Of a stretch of 64,000 nt of DNA, positions 1-9,771 are shown piece by piece. The translations under genes and the position numbers were made by a program. Below the pieces are notes generated by a model that worked only from the letters and a program-made list of their open reading frames with translations, made no database searches and was not told the DNA's origin. Numbering within the stretch: the first letter of the stretch is position 1; each line of letters opens with the position of its first letter. Source of the DNA: Malus domestica (Eukaryota; Streptophyta; Magnoliopsida; Rosales; Rosaceae); NCBI RefSeq assembly GCF_042453785.1, contig NC_091669.1, forward strand, positions 30,769,001 to 30,833,000. Direction: 5' to 3'.

Positions 1-357
1 TGTTGATGCACAAAACCGGAGGTCTTGGTACAACGTAAATCCGACCGTGAATCTGCAAGAAATGTAAATGACACAAGATGTATCGTGGTTCACCCCAAGG
101 TTTGGGCTACGTCCACACTGGTTATGTATTTATCTGAGGGAGAGAGAGCTCTGAGAGTGAGAGCTTTGAGAGGGGGTAAGAGGGCCTAGGAATTGGCCTC
201 CTTCAATTGTGAAGGTGAGGGGTCCTTTTATAGAATAAGGACTCCTCACTTATTACATATTTACCCCTTCCTTTATCACATAATTACATTTAAGTCCCCA
301 AGTATTTATACGAGATCTAAATATGAGACCATAAATTGAGGCCCACTATATGGTACA
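1..357 (-). repeat. 3' LTR of the 1-3183 element
   Basis: This begins TGTTGATGCAC and ends GGTACA, giving the TG..CA ends expected of an LTR on either strand. It matches the copy at 2836 closely, with a few substitutions and a 13-bp stretch (near 336-348) absent from the other copy. On the minus strand it ends GTGCATCAACA, the same terminus as the 512-bp LTRs at 17280 and 24849, so the two elements belong to related families. Confidence 0.75.
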
Positions 358-469
358 TAATGTAGTCCCCCAAGTCTTCGGTCAATAGAGTCTGTTGGCT
401 GGAGATTTCAAATTGAATCCATGTATGGGCCGAAGTGACGGTTGTTCAGAGGCGGTATTTGTATACCTT

Positions 470-1005
470 GCACTGAAGCTTTGAAGCTGGAGCTCTGTAA
501 ATGAAGCTTTTGAAGCTAGAGCTTTTGTAAATGAAGCTTTTGAAGCTGTAACTCTGTAAATGAAGCTTTTGAAGCTAGAGCTTTTGTAAATGAAGCTTTT
601 GAAGCTGATTGACATGAGTGATGCTCATGGATGTTAACATGAGTGATGCTCATGAATGTTGACATGAGTAATGCTCATGAATGTTTATGTATGATTGATA
701 TGAGTGATGCTCATGAATGTTTATGTATGATTGATATGAGTAATGCTCATGTATAATATGAAGTAATGGGTGTACTTTTGATCACTTGGTTGGTGGCATG
801 AATGGTTAGTTGCCAAATTAGAGTACGGGTTGTACATCTCATCACCTGGTTGGTGGTAATAGCGGCGGGTTGCCGAATAATTTTGGAGTACTGGGCGTAC
901 TTTTGGTCACCTGGTTGGTGGTAATAGCGGCGGGTTGCCGAATAATTGTGGAGTACTGGGCGTACTTCTGATGACCTGGTTGGTGCTATTTTGGGCTTAT
1001 GGGCC
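470..1005. repeat. Three tandem repeat arrays inside the 1-3183 element
   Basis: 470-605 repeats GAAGCTTTTGAAGCT alternating with GAGCTTTTGTAAAT. 606-760 holds four to five units built on GACATGAGTGATGCTCATGAATGTT. 770-1005 holds three to four units of about 65 bp built on CACCTGGTTGGTGG with a GGCGGGTTGCCGAATAA core. On the minus strand the first array is rich in AGCTTCA, like the array at 19171-19495 in the larger element. Confidence 0.8.
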
Positions 1006-1255
1006 TTTGCCCTCCACAACATGCCAGCCCATTTGTTTTGGGCTTTGCTTTTTTTTTTTTTTTAGTATTATTATTACCCTCTGATGGGGTTTATACAGAT
1101 ATCTCCGAAAGATAAGAAAAATAAATTACATCATTAAAAAATAATGGTTTCGACAGTTGTAGATCGTTGGTGCGTACTGTGCCTACTGCGTACTGGGTTG
1201 CTTCTGTTGGTAGCGTTCGTTGGCTTGGATGGTTTTTGAGAGACTGGAAGCAACA

Positions 1256-1484
1256 GTTGTTGTCAGATCTGAATTCGAGTGAGCTGGCTTTATTGGCCTA
1301 TCATCATCATGGTTGTGGACTGCACCACCCCACCATGCATCCTATTAATATTATCTGCTGCAGCACCATGACCATACACCTGCAACTGCTGTCAGATCTG
1401 AATTCGAAGAAGCTGGTTTGTTGGCCCATCATCATCATGGTTGTGGACTGCACCACCCCACTATGCACCCCATTAATATTATCT
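1256..1484. repeat. Tandem duplication, about 125-bp unit
   Basis: Two copies of a segment beginning GTCAGATCTGAATTCGA and ending CATTAATATTATCTGC, starting near 1261 and 1393. They differ at scattered bases. No coding function is recognised; the frames crossing it give low-information peptides. Confidence 0.75.
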
Positions 1485-1828
1485 GCTTTTGCCTTTTGTT
1501 TACTTTCTGCTTTACTATTTTCTTTTTCTCTTTTTCACTTTGTTCCCACTGACTTTTCCTGCAACTTTCAAAGCTTTGGGAAGCCAAGCAAACTCCAGCC
1601 GAGGTGATTTCGTGACTCGGACTCTGATGAGTCGGTGGATGATAAACCCAGAGTGGAGGGAGCTGTGGGGTTGATGTGTTTCACCGTAAAGTATGCAGAA
1701 CCTTGATCTGCTCCTTTCGCGACGCTCGCTTCCAATGATATGCGTCTGACCGTCTCTCTAAAAAACTGTAGCAATTATGATTAACTGTATGAGTCGGGCC
1801 GGGTACTCAACAACAGTTACCTCAAAAA

Positions 1829-2530
1829 CTACAGCGACGCTCGCTTCCGTAGAGTATTCAGAACCGGTGCCTGCAACACGAGCTTCTCAAGGGGACACTG
1901 AAATTGCTTGCAGATTTCTGAGTCCATTGATGGGACGATATCAGGACCAAACTCAACAACAGTTACCTCAAAACCAAGTCTGCCCCACACCGAGCCCATC
2001 TCTAGGCCGATATATCTAGCTCCAACCACCACAAGCTTCTTCTCATCAATGGTAATTCCAGGTAAAGACTTGACATCAGAACCTGTGGCAATTATGATAT
2101 TCTTTCCTTCACAACTGTATTTTGGCCATCAATGGTGTCCACTGAAATTTCAGACAGGGAGATGAACTTTCCATAACGTTTAACATAAGTGACCTTGTTC
2201 TTCTTGAACAGCCCTTCAATTCCTCGTGTAAGATTAGAAACAACTTTGTCTTTCTGGGACATCATGGCAGGTAAATCTATTTCGACATTGGAGAACTTCA
2301 CTCCGTGGTGCGAAAATGCATGCTTAGCTTCATAGTACATGTGAGAGGAATGAAGAAGCGCCTTGGAGGGTATGCACCTAACGTTGAGGCAGGTGCCGTC
2401 GAGAGCACCTCGCTTCTCGATGCAGGTGGTCTTAAGGCCGAGCTGCGCGGCCAGAGTTGCTTGAATCCTCCATGAGTCCTGAGTGGTAGCAAGATTAGTG
2501 AAAAAAGGTGGAATTGGGCTTGGTCGAAAC
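1829..2530 (-). pseudogene. Captured fragment of mitochondrial dihydrolipoyl dehydrogenase (E3)
   Basis: Dihydrolipoyl dehydrogenase is the FAD/NAD-linked E3 subunit of the pyruvate, 2-oxoglutarate and glycine decarboxylase complexes in mitochondria. The minus-strand frame from 2532 contains the redox-disulfide region TCLNVRCIPSKALL, with a Gly-to-Arg change between the two cysteines, then the typical run KVVSNLTRGIEGLFKKNKV. After a one-base deletion near 2105 the frame shifts, and the [14 protein letters not shown] and [14 protein letters not shown] (NAD-binding) segments follow in another frame. A stretch normally found between DEKK and LVVVGA is missing; the break lies in an AAGAAG repeat, which suggests loss through short homology. 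The N-terminal FAD-binding glycine loop and everything past the start of the NAD domain are absent. The fragment lies in the sense direction of the LTR element and seems intronless, consistent with capture from mRNA. It is not functional. Confidence 0.85.
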
Positions 2531-2817
2531 ACCTACTTCCTTGGGCTTAGCCTTTGCGTTTGCCTTTCTTTTTCGGCTTTGGAATAGTGGCGGGCTTCAA
2601 GTAAAGGAGAGAGATGGGCGGAAAGGGATACGTGGGTTCTTGGGAGGCGAAGCATAACCATATCTGAAGGTTTTTGTTATTTGGATTTTTGTTTATGATT
2701 TTGGAGCAACCATGGGAGCAGCCTACTAAGATCTGCTGTGTTTTGGTGGGGGTTTCTGCAAATTCACGGCGGAGGTGAAAAAATGAAAGAGAACCGACAC
2801 AACTTTTCGTATCGATT

Positions 2818-2835
2818 CCCACAGACGGCGCCAAA
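2818..2835 (-). other. Primer binding site-like motif
   Basis: The minus strand reads TTTGGCGCCGTCTGTGGG directly after the LTR end. The identical motif lies at 17281-17298, directly after the 5' LTR of the complete element, which supports this role and sets the orientation. The primer tRNA was not identified. Confidence 0.65.
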
Positions 2836-3183
2836 TGTTGATGCACAAAACCGGAGGTCTTGGTACAACATAAATCCGACCTTGAATCTGCAAGAAATGT
2901 AAATGACACAAGATGTATCGTGGTTCACCCCAAGGTTTGGGCTACGTCCACACTGGTTATGTATTTATCTGAGGGAGAGAGAGCTCTGAGAGTGAGAGCT
3001 TTGAGAGGGGGTAAAAGGGCCTAGGAATTGGCCTCCCTCAATTGTGAGGGTGAGGGGTCCTTTTATAGAATAAGGACTCCTCACTTATTACATATTTACC
3101 CCTTCCTTTATCACATAATTACATTTAAGTCCCCCAAGTATTTATACGAGATCTAAATATGAGACCATAAATATGGTATAAAC
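2836..3183 (-). repeat. 5' LTR of the 1-3183 element
   Basis: Direct repeat of 1-357, starting TGTTGATGCAC at 2836 immediately beside the primer-binding-like motif. The outer end is diverged (ATGGTATAAAC instead of ATGGTACA), so the right boundary is uncertain by about 10 bases. Confidence 0.7.
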
Positions 3184-3912
3184 ATTATTATTTTGGAGGA
3201 TGATGCACCTTCGATTGACCACTTTGAGTTCTATGAATGTATTGAATCGGGTAAGTATATCATTTGAAGTAAAAGAATTTTCTTCGTTTTCTTTTTTTTT
3301 TTTTCAACTAAACATCAATTACATTTTTTATGTTTTGTATTGTGTAAAGTTGGCCAAATCGGCTTTAAGAATTTCCTCTCTTACTTTTGATCCACAACCA
3401 CAATAAGCTCCAAAGCAATCTCAAGGTTCTAATTCACAAGAACCTCCCCTTTTGCGTTTACAAGGCGCAAGGTCTTCACAAGCTCAAAGGCCTCCTAAAC
3501 CTTCAAAGAATAAGTGTCCAAAAGGATAAGGAAAGGCAAAGGTTTGAAACTTGAACAATGCAAAGTAAGTTGAAAACCAAGATTTTGTTGAATTCCATGA
3601 ACCATTTACTTTTTTGGTTGTACTAATGCCATAAGGCATTTTGACATTGACCTTTGTTTGAAACTTTGAAGTTTAAACTTTAGTTGTATTATGGCAAACT
3701 TAACTTTTCAATTAGGTTGTAGTAAAGTATTGTGATTGGTAATCAAGTTGAATTTTAGCAGATGTGATGCGTAAGGATTTAAACCCATTGATGCATTGAA
3801 TGTTGTCTTAATTTTAGTAGTTGTCATTTGCTGCAGTTTTGGTACAGGTTTTTCTATAGTTATGATGTTTTTTCGCTATTGTTTTGCTGCATTTTTTATG
3901 CTGTTTTTTGCT

Positions 3913-3948
<36 letters not shown>

Positions 3949-5247
3949 AATTTTGCTGTTGTTTTTTGCTTCTATTTTTTTTTTTTGCTCTGTAAATTTC
4001 CTCTTCCTTCCAATGTATTCCAGGTTTTCAATCTGAATGTTCTTTCTCCCATACTCCCTCTTCTTTCTAGATCTTCTATTTTCTGCTAAGAATACGATGA
4101 CGATTGAAAATGCAACATGTGACGTCCTAACAGCAACCGAAGACCAGAGAGTTAGCATGCCGGGAAAAAAAAAAAACTACCACCTAGGGCGCCTATACCT
4201 CTTAGAGAGTGTCTAGGCAGGCGCCTAACTCCTACCCGATTTGGCCGGACAATTTGGTCTAAATCTCAACGACACTCCATCGCCTAGCGCCCAGGTCGAT
4301 TTTTAGAACACTGTGAATTACTCGTGGTGCAAGAAAGCAACCTAAAACAAACAAACAAACAATCAATCAATCTGTTAGTTTTGGCCAACAATGGCATGCC
4401 TATATCACTAACTCATTTAAGATATCCTAAAGACCTACTCAAGGCTTATAAAAGCAACCTTAAACTGACATAAAATTTACCACAAACGCAGGGAGAGTTA
4501 TGACACCAACTAATGTTTAAGGGCCAGAAGAGCATGCAAATTGTTAACCAGAATTTTCAATCAATATTACCCAAGTCTAGTTGGTTGGTGAATATCATTT
4601 TAACCTTTGAAACTAGACGGTGTGATCTCGGCAAATGCACTTTATTAAGTGTTGTGTCATTACCTGTTCAAACCTTAACGGTGTGATCTCACCATTTTTT
4701 TTTTTTTGTTTACCAAAAAAAAAAGTACCATTTTTTTTAATCAATTTTCGTGCCAACATTATAAAACATTGTAAAAAAAAATGAAGTGATATAAAGTTCA
4801 TAGAAAATTTCAATTTCGAGAGTCCCCTTAGCATCTTTCTATAGGATTATGTGGAGAAGTTGCTTGCTAATTAACGGAAAGATGTAAATTTAATATGAAA
4901 GAACTACATTTACATCTAATTTTTCCTTTTCAAGATGTATAAAATGAGTACTACTCTAGTTTATAGAGTGAATGTAAATTTGAATCTAATGTACTTTTCC
5001 TTCTTAATTCGCGACCCACCACCTTAAGATATTTTCTAGCCGAAATGGTATTTACATGTCGGCCGTTGGAGAGAGATTTCAGGTAAAAAAGAAATATAAA
5101 ATGCCAATCTAAAACATTGTTGCATCTCCTATTTTAGAATGAGCACAAAAGTTGGTGTGAAGTTTGGAGTGCCATGACGACTCTAAAATGGAAGACGAGA
5201 GATCCGAATAAATAGAAAGAGCCAAAAATTAAAATTAAAGATAGAAT
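3184..5247. other. Non-coding stretch with old repeat remnants
   Basis: No complete gene is seen. 3200-3250 translates as EDDAPSIDHFEFYECIESG followed by GTAAG, and 3400-3530 gives a Ser/Pro/Gln-rich stretch ending KPSKNKCPKG. These may be the tail of a decayed transposase, but the family is not recognised. Poly(T) runs lie at 3293-3304 and 3918-3946. 4160-4320 resembles the hAT-type repeats described below. The rest is AT-rich without structure. Confidence 0.5.
4170..4318. repeat. Remnant of CTAGGCG-rich hAT-type repeat
   Basis: Contains GGGCGCCTATACC, TCTAGGCAGGCGCCTAA and the terminal motif ATTTTTAGAACACTG. The same vocabulary and terminal motif occur in the elements at 41387-42252 and 52489-52963. 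Only a fragment remains and no target duplication was found. Confidence 0.5.
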
Positions 5248-5319
5248 GATGCTGCCCAGGATCGAACTGGGAACCTTCAGTGTGTAAAACTGACGTGATA
5301 ACCACTACACTACAGCACC
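5248..5319 (-). tRNA. tRNA-Val (anticodon UAC)
   Basis: On the minus strand the 72-nt sequence folds as a cloverleaf. The acceptor stem is GGTGCTG with CAGCATC (one G-U pair). The D arm region is GTAGTGTAGTGGTTATCAC. The anticodon stem TCAGT/ACTGA holds the loop TTTACAC, so the anticodon is TAC. The T arm is CCCAG-TTCGATC-CTGGG. The D-arm A box and T-arm B box (GTTCGATCC) are intact, and a T run follows the 3' end, as RNA polymerase III needs. CCA is not encoded, as usual for nuclear genes. Confidence 0.92.
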
Positions 5320-5450
5320 TCAGGTATTGAGGATTCCATTATCGTTTTATATAAGCAAAGTATTAAGGAAAATACCAAAAACAGAAATTTTCATGGAAGC
5401 CGAGCATGTGTATCCAACCGTAACACCAATCCATCCAAGTTCCAACACCA

Positions 5451-6272
5451 ACAACAACAATAACAACAAAGCCTTTTCCCACTAAGTGGGGTCGGCTATA
5501 TGAATCCTAGAACGCTATTGCGCTCGGTTTTGTGTCATGTCCTCCGTCAGATCCAAGTACTCTAAGTCTTTTCTTAGGGTCTCTTCCAAAGTTTTCCTAG
5601 GTCTTCCTCTACCCCTTCGGCCCTGAACCTCTGTCCCGTAGTCACATCTTCGAATCGGAGCGTCAGTAGGCCTTATTTGCACATGTCCAAACCACCGTAA
5701 CCGAGTTTCTCTCATCTTTCCTTCAATTTCGGCTACTCCTACTTTACCTCGGATATCCTCATTCCTAATCTTATCCTTTCTCGTGTGCCCACACATCCAA
5801 CGAAGCATCCTCATCTCCACTACACCTACGTGTTGATGCTTCACCGCCCAACATTCTGTGCCATACAGCATCGCCGGCCTTATTGTCGTCCTATAAAATT
5901 TTCCCTTGAGCTTCAGTGGCATACGACGGTCACACAACACGCCAGATGCACTCTTCCACTTCATCCATCCAGCTTGTATTATATGGGTGAGATCTCCATC
6001 AAATTCTTCATTTTTTTGCAAGATAGATCCTAGGTAGCGAAAACAGTCGCTCTTTGGTATTTCCTGATCTCCGATCCTCACCCCTAACTCATTTTGGCCT
6101 TCGTTTGCACTGAACTTGCACTCCATATATTCTGTCTTTGATTGGCTTAGGCGAAGACCTTTAGATTCCAACACTTCTCTCCAAAGGTTAAGCTTCGCGT
6201 TTACCCCTTCCTGCGTTTCATCTATCAACACTATATCGTTTGCGAAAAGCATACACCAAAGAATATCATCTT
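5451..6272 (-). pseudogene. RTE-clade LINE, C-terminal part of ORF and 3' tail
   Basis: The minus-strand frame from 6252 to 5515 covers the end of the reverse transcriptase and the C-terminal region: [83 protein letters not shown] and [19 protein letters not shown]. This order is typical of plant RTE elements. The catalytic FADD reads FAND, so even an intact upstream part would be inactive. The 3' end has GGATTCATATAGCCGACCCC and then the TTG-repeat tail at about 5451-5472. The upstream end (about 6272) joins LTR sequence. Confidence 0.85.
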
Positions 6273-8454
6273 AAATATTAAGTTTGTAATCTTCGCTAGA
6301 TTGCTTCGGTCATTAGTGTGGATAAGTATGTAAATGGATAAAGACAGGAAGCAAACACAAGATGTACGTGCTTCACCCAGATTGGCTACATCCACGGAGT
6401 AAAGGAGTTCTCATTAATTGTGAAGGGTGTACACAGTACATAGGTTCAAGCTCTCCTTTAGTGAGTACAAGTGAATGATTTAGTACAAATGACATTAGGA
6501 AATATTGTGGGAGAATGATCTCGTAATCACGAAACTTTTAAGTACCGAAGTGTGGTATCGTCTTCACTTGCCTTATCTGTCTCATAGGTAGATGTGGCAT
6601 CTTCTTTGGAAGTACTCTTCCTCCCTCCAAGGGTGGTATCTTTAACTGGTGGAGATGCACAAGGTAATGTATCAATTTCACTTGACGCTTACTTGTAGTT
6701 TCAGGCTTGATCAAGCGCGATACAAACCATGTAGTAGGAGTCCCCTAAGTCGCCGAGCTAGGGGATCTGCTGAAAGAGGTGACAGACAAGGTAAGCAATC
6801 AGAGCTCCAAGCAATCAGTCCCAGATCAGAAGTTTGATTTCGAGTTCTGGCTAATTGTTATCCTTCTCCTTATCTTGCAGGCAGCATGAAGGATAAAGAG
6901 AAGAAAATGAGAAAAGGTGATATGAGATACTTTTGCTTTTGAAGAAGTAACTTTCCACAGGCTTATTCTTGAACTGGGCTGGAGGGTTTTCTGGTTTCCG
7001 CCAAGAGTATAAGGCCGACTGAAAAATTTGAGGGTCAAAACAAGTCCATCAAATCTAGAGTACGTTCGACCCTGCAGATATGGGATACTTTTGTTGTTGA
7101 CAAAGTAGTGGATGTATCGGCACGTGTTCTGTTGCGCTTGTCCCCACATGCTTCCTTGTATCCTTCTCACTTGCCCTATTTGTTCCTCAGGCAGATGTGG
7201 TATCTTCTCGGGGAGCATAAGATGTTGAAGATGAGTACTCGAGAGCAATGCCAGGTAAGTAATCAAGTAAGGGGTTCCTGGCAGTCAGTTCCGAACTGGA
7301 AGCTTGATTCCAAGTGCTGACTGATTGTTCTCTTTCTTCTTGTCTTGCAGGTAAGAACAAGGCCAAAGGAAAAGACAGGGAAAAAGCATGATATGGGATA
7401 CTCTTGCTTTTAACCCTGATGATATGAGATATTCTTGCTCTGGTGTAGCTTGTTTGCAGAGGTATTCTCGGGGGGAAAGAAAGCTGAGTATTTCGAGAGG
7501 TTTCGTTGGGAATGCCCTCTCAGATATGAGGAAGGGTTGAGCATTTTTGTAGGTCTGCCTGTCTGTTGAGGATGGAGGTTGACATATATAGGAGTCTCCC
7601 TAACAACAAGGAGTAATGCTATTCATTTACCCTGATTGGTCATAGCACGGTAGTGGGAGCTGCCAGCTTCACGTGTTTTAACTCTGTCAGAGCACTTTGA
7701 AAAAGTGGTCTGTGGTATCTGGAAAGCTGATGTTACGTGTGAAGATTACAGACAAGCTTTATCCAAGGAGATCTGGCTCTCGAAGTTGAGAAAGCGGTGT
7801 GAGGATTACAGACAAGCTTTATCTAAGGGGCTCTCGAAGTTGAGAAAGCGGTGCCTATTCGGTTTTCGAACAAGCAATCCTGTCAGGGATCTGTCTCTCG
7901 AGATTTGGAGAACGGTGCCTCTTCGATTTTTAAGAAAGAAATCATGTTGGGAGTCTGGCTCTCGAGATTCGGAGGACGGTACATCTTCAATCTTGAAGCA
8001 AGCAATCTTGTTGGGAGTGTATTCTCGAATGTGAGTTAAGGTTAGGCCTGTTTCCTAGTTTACCTTGCCACGGAGCACAGAGGTTGACACACATGGACTT
8101 TCCAATTATCCAGCAGTGGTCCTGTTCCTTTACCCTTATGGGTAATAATATGGTAGCTAGACCTTCAAAATTTATGTGTCTAAACTTTGTTAGTGCTGTT
8201 TCTTTGCTATTCTTTTACCCTTCTTGGTCATAGCGATGTAATAGGAGCTGCAAGCTTCACGTGTCTAAACTTTGTCAGAGATTTTTGGCAAAGTTATCTG
8301 TGGTACCCGTGAGCTAATGTTGCGTGTGGAAAGTGGATGATTGAACAGTAACATTCACGTGCTTTCTACTTCACCAGAAATCTTCGACAGAATGCCCGTA
8401 ATTTCCGCAAAGTTGAGTGTGCATGTGATAGGTGCTGACAAGTTTAAAAAAGCA

Positions 8455-8700
8455 GGTGCCTCTTCGATTTCTGAGATCGGCCTTCATGGTCTCTGAGCAG
8501 CCCAGCTTTTGAGAAAGTAAGCGCCTCTTCGATTTCTGCGATCGACCTTCGTGGTCTTTGAGCAGCCCAGCCTTTTGGAAAGCAAACGCCTTTTCGATTC
8601 CTGAGATCGGCCCTCGTGGTCTCTGAGCAGCCCAGCTTTTGAGAAAGCAAACCCTTTTTTATTTCTGAGCAGGCGCCTCTTCGATTTCTGAAGCTCCATC
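8455..8700 (+). repeat. Tandem repeats upstream of antisense frame (copy A)
   Basis: Three to four units of about 64 bp built on CCTCTTCGATTTCTGAGATCG, CCTTCGTGGTCTCTGAGCAGCCCAGC and TTTGAGAAAGCAA. They lie immediately before the TATA box (TTTTTATAGAGG, about 8709-8720) of the frame at 8831. The same arrangement occurs in reverse at 22236-22445, so it belongs to the element and not to this locus. Confidence 0.85.
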
Positions 8701-8708
8701 GAGTGCAG

Positions 8709-8720
8709 ATTTTTATAGAG
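8709..8720 (+). promoter_or_regulatory. TATA box of the antisense transcription unit (copy A)
   Basis: TTTTTATAGAGG, about 112 bases before the ATG at 8831. It is identical in the copy on the opposite strand at about 22208-22219 and directly follows the 64-bp repeats. The start of transcription is inferred, not shown. Confidence 0.5.
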
Positions 8721-8830
8721 GCTGGTATTAAGTTCCAAAGCACACTTGAATCTCCACCATTAGAAGCTCCCTTCTTACATTTCTAAGATCTTGATTTGTC
8801 CGACCTTTTCTCTCTTCAACACCTTTGAAA

Positions 8831-9505
8831 ATGTCTGGCCCCTCCGACCGTCGTTTTGACTTGAACCTTGTTGAAGAGGCAGCCACGCCTTCTCCAGACA
8901 ACATATGGCGCCCATCCTTCTTATCCCCTACTGGTCCTCTTATCGTTGGGGATTCCGTGATGAAGAATGATATGACCGCTGCGGTGGTGGCCAGGAACCT
9001 TCTCACTCCCAAAGATAACAGACTACTTTCCAAACGGTCTGATGAGTTGGCTGTTAAGGATTCTCTGGCTCTCAGTGTTCAGTGTGCAGGTTCTGTGTCT
9101 AATATGGCCCAACGCCTATTTGCTCGAACCCGCCAAGTTGAATCATTGGCGGCTGAAGTGATGAGTCTCAAACAGGAGATTAGAGGGCTTAAGCATGAGA
9201 ATAAACAGTTGCATCGGCTTGCACATGACTATGCTACAAACATGAAGAGGAAGCTTGACCAGATGAAGGAATCTGATGGTCAGATTTTACATGATCATCA
9301 GAGGTTTGTGGGTTTGTTCCAAAGGCATTTATTGCCTTCGTCTTCTGGGGCTGTACCGCGTAATGAAGCTCCAAATGATCAACCTTTGATGCCTCCTCCT
9401 TCTAGGGTGTTGTCCAGTACTGAGGCTCCGAATGATCCCCCTCCGGTGCCTTCTCTTTCTGGGGCTCTACCGACTACTGAGACTTCTCCTAAGCAACCTT
9501 TGTGA
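8831..9505 (+). CDS. Conserved 224-aa coiled-coil protein encoded antisense to the LTR element (copy A)
   Basis: This family is not recognised. The frame starts at ATG 8831 (MSGPSDRRFDLNL) and ends at TGA 9503-9505. An in-frame TTG six bases earlier is not needed, since the ATG is shared by the copies. Residues 8-13 (RFDLNL) resemble a plant EAR-type repression motif, which is suggestive only. Residues about 85-150 are rich in Glu, Lys and Leu in heptad-like spacing (VMSLKQEIRGLKHENKQLHRL), predicting a coiled coil. Residues about 165-224 are Pro/Ser-rich, with three loose repeats of xxNEAPND / xxTEAPND / xxTETSPKQ type. There is no signal peptide or membrane segment. The frame opposes the LTR element's transcription. 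It has its own TATA box, 64-bp repeats upstream and an AATAAA at 9573. Against copy B the core (VGDSV to QMKE, 109 codons) has 11 synonymous and no replacement changes, which argues for real coding function. Confidence 0.75.
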   Translation: MSGPSDRRFDLNLVEEAATPSPDNIWRPSFLSPTGPLIVGDSVMKNDMTAAVVARNLLTPKDNRLLSKRSDELAVKDSLALSVQCAGSVSNMAQRLFARTRQVESLAAEVMSLKQEIRGLKHENKQLHRLAHDYATNMKRKLDQMKESDGQILHDHQRFVGLFQRHLLPSSSGAVPRNEAPNDQPLMPPPSRVLSSTEAPNDPPPVPSLSGALPTTETSPKQPL

Positions 9506-9572
9506 AGGCTCCCTCTTGTTTGTTTATTTTGACTCATGTATATGTACATATTTGTAACTTATTGGAGATATC

Positions 9573-9578
9573 AATAAA
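9573..9578 (+). terminator. Polyadenylation signal of antisense unit (copy A)
   Basis: AATAAA lies 68 bases after the stop codon, preceded by TGTACATATTTGTAACTT, which resembles plant far-upstream elements. In copy B the corresponding sequence on the opposite strand reads AATAAATA at about 21350. Confidence 0.45.
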
Positions 9579-9771
9579 TAAGCTTTGTTTCATTTCAACG
9601 TATTGTGTTAAATACACCAAAGTCTTCTTCACTAAGTTCTTTGAAATTTTCTTTTGTTGAAGTTTGTATGTTGAAGCTTTGTGAGTGGAGCATGTAGGTT
9701 GAGGTAGTGTTTCCTTAATTTCCCGAGTGGGAAAAACTTCTCGATTTGAGACTTGAAAAATCCAAGTCACT

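Larger units (their letters stand above)
1..3183 (-). mobile_element. Non-autonomous LTR retrotransposon carrying a captured host gene fragment
   Basis: Two direct copies of one sequence (1-357 and 2836 to about 3183) flank an internal region. The motif next to the right copy (2821-2835) reads on the minus strand as TTTGGCGCCGTCTGT. The same motif follows the 5' LTR of the large element at 17281, so it is read as the primer binding site and the element lies on the minus strand. A G-rich tract just inside the left copy (CTTGGGGGACT on the minus strand, about 363-380) is a plausible polypurine tract. No gag or pol frame is present. The interior holds a dihydrolipoyl dehydrogenase fragment, GCTTCA-rich repeats and several tandem repeats. 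The left LTR begins at base 1, so the target duplication cannot be checked. The right LTR's outer edge is diverged and its end is approximate. Confidence 0.75.
6273..9771 (-). mobile_element. Fragment of the gag-only LTR element family (3' interior plus partial LTR)
   Basis: Reverse complement of the 3' interior of the complete element at 16769-24849. 9771 matches its position about 21157, and 6540-6290 matches the region just before the 3' LTR plus the second half of that LTR (compare ATTGGCTACATCCACGGAGTA at 6383 with the LTR). The polypurine tract and first half of the LTR are missing, as are the last 50 or so LTR bases. Gag and the upstream interior are absent because the left portion is replaced by LINE sequence. 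The block carries an intact copy of the antisense reading frame at 8831-9505. Apart from that frame and the repeats upstream of it, 6290-8450 holds no recognisable gene. Confidence 0.8.

Noticed and set aside
1167-1607. 146-codon frame in the small LTR element
   Set aside because: Runs through a tandem duplication; composition is unlike protein families and it lies opposite to the element's sense strand.
6826-7266. 146-codon minus-strand frame
   Set aside because: Lies in LTR-element interior and is interrupted in the matching part of the complete element (23280-23900).
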